64,000 bases of DNA, from assembly GCA_018398815.1 (NCBI GenBank), contig CM031600.1:46328570-46392569 (forward strand). The letters run 5' to 3'. The position numbers were made by a program, and so were the translations under genes. This DNA is from Conus ventricosus (taxonomy: Eukaryota; Mollusca; Gastropoda; Neogastropoda; Conidae). How positions within the stretch are numbered: the first letter of the stretch is position 1; every line of letters begins with the position of its first letter. Positions 12,201-20,176 of the stretch are shown piece by piece. The notes below the pieces were generated by a model, which was not told where the DNA came from, did no database searches, and was given only the letters and a program-made list of their open reading frames with translations.

Positions 12201-12826
12201 TATACTTTTATATGTGCATACTGACTCATTCACTCAAAACAATGAGACAGCCTTCATCACAACATTGATTCAGTCAGTCAATCTTTCCACATGGAACACA
12301 AAATGCAGCGCCTTTTTCGTCTAATTTGCGAAACACATCACCAACTCGAACATCGTCCACTTCCTGGTCTAGCCAGTCCCACCTCCAATCGTTTCTCATC
12401 CCTTTTATTTTTGCCGTGAAATCGCAACGCGTTTGACAAACTTCGCCAGTTTAACAATGTCCTACGTTCGACAGGCGCGAAAAGACCGGACGTTGATTAA
12501 CGGCGGAAGTGACCGGTTGACTCTTTTGAGAATGAGTTGCAAATTGTCCAAATGGGACTAGCATGGAACGAAAGTTTATTTCCGGATTTTTTGTTTGTTT
12601 GTTTTTTTTGGGCGGCACTTTTTTGGGGGGGCGGCGCAGATGAAAAAAATGGGCGGAAAAATCCGCCTTAGGCGGACGAATTTCATGCTGACAGAGGGTT
12701 ACTTAGGCAGTGTTGGGAACTGTCAACTGGTGAAGCTGAGATGTGTTCTTTTCTGTTTCAGATGTGAGAAGCTTCATCGTCCGCATGCTGAAGTTTTGGA
12801 TGGAGGAAATCATAAGAAAAGAATAG
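2157..12826 (+). CDS. Unidentified spliced gene (six exon candidates)
   Basis: I do not recognise the family. Candidate exons: 2157-2172 (ATG, MetGluThrGlyArg), 3790-3892 (runs into the N gap), 3993-4070, 4778-4857, 6749-6946 and 12762-12826 (stop TAG). The last three join in phase (1/2, then 1/2) across consensus GT-AG sites and give a continuous helical C-terminus ending FIVRMLKFWMEEIIRKE, which is strong evidence for a real gene. The 25 codons of 3996-4070 are acidic and Lys/Glu-rich, as in a charged linker. Two problems remain. Exon 3790 needs a one-base correction near 3834 to stay open. The exon ending at 4070 (phase 0) does not match the entry phase at 4778, so an exon is missing or there is another indel. 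Both problems lie near the assembly gap. The product is probably a small intracellular protein; no signal peptide or membrane segment is visible. Confidence 0.7.
3790..3892 (+). CDS. Unidentified gene, candidate exon 2, cut by gap
   Basis: Acceptor TTGTCCAG. The reading frame from exon 1 gives DSGGSGPPRGMQLDS and then meets a stop. Dropping one A near 3834 restores an open frame (NVPEHNRLQKMGPSVVY) to the gap edge. The indel is probably a consensus error beside the gap. Confidence 0.45.
3893..3992. other. Assembly gap (100 N)
   Basis: Run of exactly 100 N, the usual placeholder for a gap of unknown size. It interrupts the + strand gene between two exon fragments. Confidence 0.99.
3993..4070 (+). 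CDS. Unidentified gene, exon fragment after gap
   Basis: Open frame from the gap edge: DTPWVLDLKEKAEEE and a further Glu/Lys-rich run, ending before GTAAAT. The true 5' end lies in the gap. Confidence 0.5.
4307..4352 (+). mobile_element. 57-bp mini-retroposon, old copy, sense on +
   Basis: Begins CAGCCCTGAATATGGCCC and continues through GGTCGGCTGGGCTATAAG, matching the younger copies on the other strand elsewhere in the window. The tail is diverged and no target duplication is clear. Confidence 0.7.
4778..4857 (+). CDS. Unidentified gene, internal exon
   Basis: Polypyrimidine tract and CAG acceptor, donor GTAAGC. Encodes SVEKLRTMIEDMTEFLDAIW followed by DVYRSE, predicted helical. Leaves in phase 1. 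Confidence 0.75.
4894..5640. repeat. Intronic low-complexity stretch
   Basis: Intron DNA of the + strand gene with poly-C runs (4894-4913 and about 5538-5562), a TA-rich tract (5260-5320) and no coding signal. The 69-codon minus frame here depends on poly-G codons and is not credible. Confidence 0.8.
6232..6390. repeat. Compound TA/GT/CA microsatellite
   Basis: (TA)n, then (GT)n, then CA tracts. Produces spurious open frames on both strands. Confidence 0.95.
6749..6946 (+). CDS. Unidentified gene, internal exon
   Basis: Acceptor CTCCACAG and donor GTAACT. 198 bases, high GC and strong coding bias compared with its surroundings. Translation includes GSWRDLQLLSRAKSVLVLR and NLAASTIASVENELGYD. 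Phases match both neighbours. Confidence 0.85.
7190..7795 (-). mobile_element. Long tRNA-SINE family copy, head missing
   Basis: On the minus strand this aligns collinearly by eye with the body of the copy at 20463-21265. Shared blocks include the CATCATCATCCT run, the 'AAAAAAAGTCTCAAATTCTG' block, GGGAGAGCTCACGC, CCTGCGTATGTTGGAT and GTGTCTCCTC. The tRNA-like head is absent, so it is 5'-truncated or diverged. It lies in the long intron of the unnamed gene. Confidence 0.8.
7796..9000. other. Intron, nothing recognised
   Basis: Intronic sequence with poly-T, poly-A and poly-C runs. No coding exon or repeat family that I can name. Confidence 0.5.
9020..9140. repeat. GC-rich inverted repeat arm (partner near 11428-11510)
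   Basis: The reverse complement reads CTTCAGCTTCAGGGGCTCTG followed by C-rich blocks. The same opening occurs directly at 11428 (CTTCAGCTTCAGGGGCGCTG). Probably parts of the same transposon family in opposite orientations. Confidence 0.55.
10022..10205 (+). pseudogene. BED-like zinc-finger transposase fragment
   Basis: Frame carrying RRVTNVIRKHDKDGEFEVFC, then EPC, and after one frame change a His-x-His region. This is the spacing of a BED-type finger. No catalytic domain follows. Confidence 0.45.
10405..10431 (-). ncRNA. Hammerhead-like core
   Basis: On the minus strand CTGATGA, then A, then GGGTC-TAA-GACCC as stem II, then GAAA. The core boxes are exact except for the extra A after CTGATGA. 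Confidence 0.5.
11049..11075 (+). ncRNA. Hammerhead-like core, diverged
   Basis: CTGACGA, extra A, GGGTC-TAA-GGCCC, then AAAA instead of GAAA. The loss of the conserved G suggests it is inactive. Confidence 0.4.
11696..11986 (-). pseudogene. BED-like zinc-finger transposase N-terminal fragment
   Basis: Contains WRWAWLNEIDDEKRQHRVWC followed by C-x2-C (FCRVC) and KHVRS. This resembles the N-terminal fingers of domesticated or transposon ZBED-type proteins. Truncated at both ends, with no transposase core nearby. Confidence 0.5.
12762..12826 (+). CDS. Unidentified gene, terminal exon
   Basis: Acceptor TTCTGTTTCAG. Encodes DVRSFIVRMLKFWMEEIIRKE and then TAG. It lies only about 70 bp after the end of a decayed DNA transposon in the preceding intron. 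Confidence 0.8.
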
Positions 12827-13320
12827 TGACCTGTTCACAGTACTCAAGAGACACAACTTTTTTTTTCTTTTCAAAAAGTTCTTGCAGCTATTGTATAAAA
12901 TATGAAACTGTTATTGCCCAAGGTTATATTCTTGAATCATGTAAGTTATGACTTGATAATTATGTGTTCTGCAGGTATACTTACCCTCTGTTCTGGGTGT
13001 ACGTGTGTGTGTTGGTTGAAAAAATATAAAAAGGCTATACAAGCTCTTGCAGCAGAATACTGATGGTTGAGATCAAGTATCGTATGGCACTGGGGTCTTC
13101 ATTTCGAGGCATCAGTATTGCTTTGTTTTATTTGTCACAAAGCATACTGATATATAATTCATACTTCAGTTGTACGTTTTCATTACATCATGAAACATTT
13201 TTATTCATGCTTCAGTTTCATACGTTTTTCTTTTTCTCTTTTTTTGACTCTACAGACACAATGCAATATGGTTTGATATTCCAGTTTCATTTCAAAATGG
13301 GGTGACTGATGGCGGCGAAC
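12827..13320 (+). other. Probable 3' UTR or flank of the unnamed gene
   Basis: Follows the TAG at 12826. No convincing polyadenylation signal and no further exon seen. Confidence 0.4.
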
Positions 13321-13398
13321 GAAGCAAAATTAGGAATAGAGTTTGTTTAGAACTTACCGCCATGACGTAGATAAACAAAGCACATGACAAGACACGAT

Positions 13399-13430
13399 GC
13401 ATTTCAACCACTTGGGTCTTCTTAAAGGCG
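13399..13430 (-). ncRNA. Hammerhead-like core, decayed (left arm)
   Basis: Minus strand reads TTTAAGA where CTGANGA is expected, then AGACC-CAAGT-GGTT and GAAA. Partner of the copy at 14547. Confidence 0.35.
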
Positions 13431-13509
13431 AAAATAATAAATCACATTTGACATGTGGACAGTACAAACAAAGAACGAAAAGGAGAAAGAAAAATGTACA
13501 TGTCACATT

Positions 13510-14000
13510 GTACATAACACAAACCCGCCTTCCATACCAAACCCGTGATCATATTCAAACGTGACAAAAACCTCAAAGACCTCCTCGTGCGGTCCAGTTG
13601 AACAGAACTACACTACACCACCAGGTACTCACCCCTGCTCTAAACCCAACTGCAAAATCTGCCCCCTCACCAAAACAGAACAACCTTACAGGGCCCCATA
13701 GACTCCTCACAGTCAAACGCACATTTCATGTCAGAGCCGCAACATTATATATGCCATCCACTAGCCCAGCTTGTGGCAAGATCTACATTGGGGAAACGTC
13801 ACGCACACTTGAAACAACGCATCTCTGAACACCTGGCTGATATCCGCCACCAACCGACCCAAACCGTCGCCCTACACTTCAACCACACCCAACACAAACA
13901 TCGACCATGTCAAAGTTATGGCACTTGGCAGTCACAGAGTGACAGCTTTGAACGCACAACTCAGGAATCCCATCTCATTGCCAACCCTGGGCACACTACA
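13510..14000 (+). pseudogene. Penelope-like GIY-YIG endonuclease remnant
   Basis: Two overlapping frames carry the expected order: Cys-rich segment (NCKICP-like after a frame change), then CGKIYIGETSRTL (the IYIG part of GIY-YIG), then LKQRISEHLADIRHQ, then HFNHTQHKH. The frame changes between the GETSRTL and the EHLADI parts, so it is broken. The reverse transcriptase is absent. Confidence 0.7.
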
Positions 14001-14187
14001 CCCCCAGCATCAATATCCAACAATACCAAACACACATACCCACCACTTCCACATCAGTTGGCAATATCCCTACCAACCACACACATACACATACATACCC
14101 CACCACCACATCCCCTTCACTCACTCATACAGAGTTACAGCACCCTCCATCTATTTAATCTTAATTTTTTTTATCCTCCCCTTAAAT

Positions 14188-14400
14188 TCCCCCCCCCCCC
14201 CCCCCTTTTTTTTTTTTTTTCCCCCCTCATTCCCCCCCCCCCCCCCCCCCCCCCCCCCTTCTTTCCCCTTACCATTATTATCAATCCACCATTACCACAA
14301 CCATCACAAAGATACCACACCATCCCAATAAACTAGACACACAACCCTATCATATCACACACAGACACCTCCCCCGACGCAAACCCCCCCCCCCCCCACC
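14188..14400. repeat. Poly-C/T low-complexity tracts
   Basis: Long C and T homopolymers at 14188-14262 and 14386-14405. The long open frames here are artefacts. Confidence 0.9.
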
Positions 14401-14546
14401 CCCCTCCGTTTCCTCTCCCATAATCCCCTGGCCCATGTCATTTCCGCCCACCGACCACATGGACGAAAAGGATGAGTCATTTTTCTTTCTCCTTTTTTCG
14501 TCTTTGTTTGTACTGTCCCACATGTCAAATGTGATTTATTTTTCGC

Positions 14547-14574
14547 CTGAAGAAGACCCAAGTGGTTGAAATGC
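14547..14574 (+). ncRNA. Hammerhead-like core (right arm)
   Basis: CTGAAGA, extra A, GACC-CAAGT-GGTT, GAAA. Boxes are consensus; stem II pairs GACC with GGTT through one G-U. Confidence 0.5.
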
Positions 14575-14650
14575 ATCGTGTCTTGTCATGTGCTTTGTTT
14601 GTCTATGTCATTGGCGGTAAGTTCTAAACAAAACCTATTCCTAATTCCAG

Positions 14651-15995
14651 TTTCAGTCTATTGATTTGTCATGACAAAAAAAAAAAGTAAAAGCCCTTGC
14701 GATGTTGAAGACTTATGTTTTTCCTCCCTCTGATGGATATAGACCTTGAAATTCCCCATTCCAAAAGCACAACCAGGTAAAAGACCCTGCCCCCCTCCCC
14801 TCCTGCCATCATCTTTGCTGTTTGTGTAGACCTCATTCATGCATCTTTTCTAAGTATAGTCTAGGTCCAGACTTCACACACACAATCTCTCTCTCTCTCT
14901 CTCTCTCATACACACACACACACACACACACCCTCTGCCCCTCCCACTTCACTGCCTAAATGGGTTTTTTTTTCTATTGCTAACCGTTCATATTATACTA
15001 TGAATGTTTGAATTGAATATCGATGCAGATGTACATATTATTGATAAATGAAGCGTTTAGATTTTATACAAAAAAGGGGTATATATGTGTCGATGTTGAA
15101 AATCAGGTATATAGGAAAATGGATTAAAACCTGATAGTTAAAAAAAATGTAAGGTTATGAGAGCAAAGTGAATTTACAGCAGACGAGGTCATGACACAAA
15201 TTGTTCTCAGTCGAAGATAGGCAAAATGATGACTAGAAACACACAAAAAATCAGAGAGAAGATTTCAACTGTACTACTGTGGCCTAGAGTGCATGAAAAA
15301 AGAAAATTTTGCTTTAAAGGTTTTGTACTTTTGAATGTCAGGATGGATCGATTCATTTGGACAGTCACCAATGGCCCTGCATTCAGTTTTGTCAGCTGTT
15401 AAATGTAAACTTGCCATCGCCAACACAGACTACACATGAAATATACCTTTTCAGTATTGTAAGAAAATACCTGTTGTCTGGCTGTAAGTTCACCAGTTGC
15501 AGTCCATATAAATGTTTTTTTTGTTTACATTGATATAACATTGTGTGTATGAGAGGGTGTTTGTTTTTTTTTATGTATAACTGGGATGCAGAAAATATTC
15601 TAGCTATGTTCGACTCATTTGGTTTGTCTGAAAATCCAAAGGGCTCTTGTATATTGTGTGAACGTTGCGTCAAGATGTCGCGTGATTTGGACTGATAGAT
15701 TCTGAAAGAATCAGATTCATTTTGATTCAGTCAGAAATTAGAATCTCCACAATGCCTCCTTTAATAACATCACGATTTCCCCCCTAGCATTTTGGTGTAT
15801 GGAAGTCTTAACTGATGAGTACAAGTAATTATTAATCTGTGCCAAAAAAACACAAAACTTTCAGACATATTAGTTTGTACTTCTTTTCAAGGAAAACATC
15901 GGGACTGCAAACCAGCACTGAAAACATTGCCACCAGAACATTTTCCATCAAAGATAAAGAACTTGTAAATGAAAATTGATGGACTTAAGTGGAGC
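14651..15995. other. Intergenic, nothing recognised
   Basis: Contains a CT/CA microsatellite (about 14886-14932) and otherwise AT-rich sequence with no supported exon. Confidence 0.5.
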
Positions 15996-15999
15996 CATT

Positions 16000-16825
16000 C
16001 AAGTGAACAGTAGCAACACCTGCCGTGAAACACTTGTAGCCAGGACCTTGAAGTGGACATGAACTAGTTGATACACAGGGAACACCTGGGCCAGGACCTT
16101 GAAGTGGACATGAACTAGTTGGTACACAGGAACATCTGGGGCCAGGACCTTGAAGTGGACATGAACTAGTTGATACACAGGGAACACCTGGAGCCAGGAC
16201 CTTGAAGTGGACATGAACTAGTTGATACACAGGGAACACCTGGAGCCAGGACTTGAAGTGGACATGAACTAGTTGATACACAGGGAACACCTGGAGCCCG
16301 GACCTTGAAGTGGACATGAACTAGTTGATACACAGGGAACACCTGGAGCCAGGACCTTGAAGTGGACATGAACTAGTTGATACACAGGGAACACCTGGAG
16401 CCAGGACCTTGAAGTGGACATGAACTAGTTGATACACGGTGAACACCCGGAGCCAGGACCTTGAAGTGGACATGAACTAGTTGATACACAGGGAACACCT
16501 GGAGCCAGGACCTTGAAGTGGACATGAACTAGTTGAACACAGGGAACACCTGGAGCCAGGACCTTGAAGTGGACATGAACTAGTTGATACACAGGGAACA
16601 CCTGGAGCCAGGACCTTGAAGTGGACATGAACTAGTTGATACACAGGGAACACCTGGAGTCAGGACCTTGAAGTGGACATGAACTAGTTGATACACAGTG
16701 AACACCTGGAGCCAGGACCTTGAAGTGGACATAAAGTAATGATACACAGGGAAAAAACCTGGAGCCAGGACCTTTGAAGTGGACATGAACTAGTTGATGC
16801 ACAGGGAACAGCTGGAGGAGAAGGC
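16000..16825. repeat. 52-bp minisatellite, about 16 copies
   Basis: Head-to-tail copies of a unit containing AGGACCTTGAAGTGGACATG, AACTAGTTGATACACAGGGA and ACACCTGGAGCC. Most copies are 52 bp. Small indels in several copies break the open minus-strand frames, so it is not coding. Confidence 0.95.
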
Positions 16826-18260
16826 CCACGACAGGGCTCCTGTGTAGTGTTGCTGATGGTTTTTGCTCCGGGAAGGATGACGGGGAATGATCAGAGTGAC
16901 TGTATTAAGAAACTTGTTAGCTTTTGACTAATTGTTCATTGAAAGCTGAAGGCTTTCCGTCAGATCATTAGCATTTCACCATGATTGATAGAAACTACTT
17001 GAACGCAACAGTGTTGAGATTTTAAGTGACAAATCCATTCTTGTGGATCTCGCCTTGAAATGTTGAGAAGCCATTCTCCTCGGACCAAATCTATCAATTA
17101 AAAAAAATAAATAAGAGGAATAATTTGTCACATGGACTGTGAATATATGACGCTTTTAGGGATACTTTTTAGTGGTCTGGAGAACATTTTTTTGCCTTTC
17201 AGTAAATGTAAAAAAAACAAACCTGTCAAGTATATGCATGCAGTGATGGGTCTGCGAAGGAAGAAGATGGATACATATAATGCAAGAAAACAGCATTTCT
17301 TAAACATATCTGCTCTTCTTTATCACTCTTGAGTAAACAGAATTAGCAGTGTCCAGAGACCGTTTTTACCCTTCCCTTTGAGCTGAAAAACAAAAGATAC
17401 AGTGAAAAGCACCAGTTGCTGTTGTGGAAACGGCAATACTGAGGTATATCAGAAACAGTGGTGCTGAGATCAAAAACACTCTCCAGTATGTTGCCACTTG
17501 TGTTTCAGACATTTTGTGACTTGGTATCAATCTTTTTTTTTTCCCAATCCATTTTGCAGATTTTCTTCTGCGCATTGCTTGGGAACATGAATGCATGATT
17601 TGCATCGCTCATTTCATTGTCTTGTATCAACTTGTATGTAATTACATGTGCCATACTGCATTTTCACATGGAAATGGCATTGCTTTGATTTATTTTTCAA
17701 AGATTTACAGTGTTTATTTGTGTGCCATGTCTTTGTGATGTAGAAAACGCTAGATTCTGTTTGTATAAATGTGAACATTGTTAAAAACATTGTTTTGGTG
17801 CCATATTGTTGTTTGCTGCCTTAATTATATCTGCACGGATCAGGTGTTCCGACAATCTGCAAAGTTCATGATAATGAAGTGCCTGCAGAATTGAGTAGTG
17901 AGACACAATGTTCCTGGTTTCTTGTAGTCATTCTGCATAGAAACTGAATTGAATTTGGAGTGAGGTAACGGAGGCATGCTAAGAGTGATTGTGAACCAAT
18001 AAATGACAAAACCAGTGGCACTCCGTGTTTGCTTGCTCTCTTTGTATGCCATGTACACTGTCAATAGCGTTCATATGTCAAAGGTTTGCTGCAGTCTCCA
18101 TATGAAGAGCAGCTCAAGGGAACTCTGAAGCATTACAATAGATCTGTTCCGGGAAAAAAAAAATCAAGGGAAGATAATGCCTGCCTTTCCATTACAAAAA
18201 GTGTTACCTTTTCTCAGTTTGTGGGTCAAGCAAATAGATCTGGAGGGTCAGATGTTTGAT
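16826..18260. other. Intergenic, nothing recognised
   Basis: AT-rich sequence without exon signals or clear repeats. Short frames only. Confidence 0.5.
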
Positions 18261-18280
18261 TTGAGGCACATGCAAAGATA

Positions 18281-18336
18281 AGATAAGATAATGTTGCTTA
18301 TAGCCCAGCCGACCGCGAAGGGCCACATCAGGGCTG
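18281..18336 (-). mobile_element. 57-bp mini-retroposon with 13-bp target duplication
   Basis: Flanked by ACATGCAAAGATA at 18268-18280 and 18337-18349. On the minus strand it begins CAGCCCTGATGTGGCCCTTC and ends in a TTATC-type tail. 56 bp long. Confidence 0.85.
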
Positions 18337-18756
18337 ACATGCAAAGATAACGATTGGGATATGGACTGTGTGTTACAGGTGATTAGTTTATCACCCATGT
18401 TTTGCATTTTCTCTGATTGAACTGTTAAGCTGACTGATGAGGCTAAATTGCTCAGCGGCATCTGTCCTATGAAAAGGGCGAGATCACTCTCGCTGAATGC
18501 GAGTTCTTACAGATTACCTCTGTCCCAGATTTCAGAACATCATCTATTTACGCTAGATCTCTGCATGCATTGATCACCTGGCCAAAGTAAATATGAAATC
18601 TCCGACAACTCCTTCAAATCTTCACTCAAAAATAGTCTGTTTCTCTCTCTCCCCTTTTTTTTTTCTTTTTATCTTCCCTTCCTCGTTTTCACTTCCTGTC
18701 ACTCCCAGGCTTGCCTGAACACTGCTTCACCACTATTTAGCCAGCTATCAATATTA

Positions 18757-18900
18757 GGTCATGAGGCAACCCACCAGAAGACACTGCACTGGTGGTGTGG
18801 TGTTCTGTGGTGCCTGTTGTGATTCAACATATGCAGGACGCGACCTACTAAGGCCTGTAACAACACAGTTGCAGGGCCCAGATGAATGAGCATCTCCCAA
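18757..18900 (-). mobile_element. Long SINE fragment
   Basis: Minus strand matches the GTGTCTTCTGGTGGGTTGCC and CTGCATATGTTGAATC parts of the family body. Short and diverged. Confidence 0.6.
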
Positions 18901-19514
18901 TGAAGGGTTCCACAATCAGTGGTAGTTTCCAATGACATCCAACATGTCAAAAAAGGGAGTTCTCCAGGGTTTTATTTCATTCTATCATCAGACATCAAAA
19001 GAAAGAAGCAGATTAGAGGACACATGAAAAAAGGCAGATGGAAGAACACCCAGAGTAAAGAGTGATGAGAGAGAAATGATATTTAAAAGCAGAATGAAAC
19101 AAACGGTGAGGACAGAGACTGAGATTTTCAGAAAGTCAATGTGAGAGAAGAGAGAGAGAGATGGGGAGACATGATGGACAAAGGCATACACAGAAAGAGA
19201 GAAAAGAGGACAGGCAGTGAGACTAAAAGATGGGCATACAAGACGAGAATGAAAGTCCAGCAGGTTGGTAACCAGGCACAGGCCTGTTTGGACAAGCATG
19301 GATCACAATGTAAGCAGAAATGGGGATGGCTCGACCTTGTTTTCGGAAAGTCAATATTAGGCTACATGATAAAGTCTCATGCTAGTCTGAAAAAGAAATG
19401 TTTTACAAACTGATAATACTCAAATATGGTCATTTTGATCTACAATGTGTGGTGACCTACCTTTAAAATACCAAAGAGACGTACACAAACACAAAAGGTA
19501 GTGAATCAAGTTTG

Positions 19515-19520
19515 TTTTAT
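19515..19520 (-). terminator. Candidate FAM32A polyadenylation signal
   Basis: AATAAA on the minus strand, about 590 bp after the FAM32A stop codon. Other AT-rich sites exist, so the choice is tentative. Confidence 0.4.
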
Positions 19521-20107
19521 TTTTTTTAATTATTTTCAGTCTTCATACACAAACGAGGTTTCCTTAACCCTGAACAGCAACACAGAAAATTTCTGTCGTA
19601 TAGTCTGTGCATGAATGACAATATTTGGGTGTCCAGAATGGTTCACATGGACATCTTTTCTTGTTCGGTCTAAAACAAAGTGGTCTAAAATAAAGTCTCT
19701 TTCACACAGTTACAGTTTATATACAATACACCATGTAAAATACTAACGCACACACACAACACACCCAGTTCCCTGGGCTACATCAGTTCTTTTATTACAA
19801 GATACTGCACCAAATTTTAAGACCTTAAGAACGTGGCAAGTCGATGACATTCATCCCAGCTGCTAGAGAATGAAGATCACACGTGGCAATCCTAGCCATG
19901 CAGATGACTTAACACAACACGTACAACAACACAAACTGAACAAGAAGCCATCTTTGAGTGTGCCTGTCATCAAATGTCTGCTGGCAGGGGGGATGGATAC
20001 TCTGCAGCTTACAGACATCACTATGATCCCTGGAGCACTGGGCAGGACACGCCTTCCAACTCGGTCGTGGGAAATGTCACTGGCATGACTGGATATTTCC
20101 ACTGTCT

Positions 20108-20176
20108 TCACTTGGTCCAGCTCACTTTCGGGATGTCAAAATGTTCCGTCAGAGAATCCAGATGTCGGTTGAATTC
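20108..20176 (-). CDS. FAM32A: FAM32A exon 4 (C-terminus and stop)
   Basis: Acceptor CTGTGAACAG. Encodes EFNRHLDSLTEHFDIPKVSW, TK and TGA. This is the most conserved part of the family. Confidence 0.97.
   Translation of the reverse strand, partial: EFNRHLDSLTEHFDIPKVSWTK

Larger units (their letters stand above)
9719..12692. mobile_element. Decayed DNA transposon region with BED-like zinc fingers
   Basis: The left end reads CAGGGATGAAAAGTCCTCCG and the reverse complement of the right end reads CAGCATGAAATTCGTCCGCC, an imperfect terminal inverted repeat. Both ends are rich in CCGCC/GGCGG. Inside are two pieces like BED-type zinc fingers of transposases: near 10020-10200 (+), with FCEPC and downstream histidines after a frame change, and 11700-11990 (-), with FCRVCNSDLKYGSNGKSLL and HVRS. 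A Penelope-type inverted pair (10385-11100) is nested inside. hAT-like ancestry is possible. No target duplication was found, so the limits are approximate. Confidence 0.45.
13322..14650 (+). mobile_element. Penelope-like element fragment between inverted repeats
   Basis: Arms at about 13322-13500 and 14481-14650 are inverted copies sharing GACACGATGCATTTCAACCA and neighbouring sequence. Between them is a GIY-YIG-type coding remnant, then long poly-C/T tracts. Penelope-like retroelements combine a reverse transcriptase with a GIY-YIG nuclease and can carry inverted or tandem terminal repeats. Here only the nuclease end survives. Confidence 0.7.

Noticed and set aside
16000..16825. Several overlapping minus-strand ORFs of 65-110 codons
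   Set aside because: They follow the 52-bp minisatellite and change frame with each indel. No coding signal apart from the repeat.
16000..16825. CRISPR-like array appearance
   Set aside because: Units are contiguous without variable spacers, and the host is an animal.
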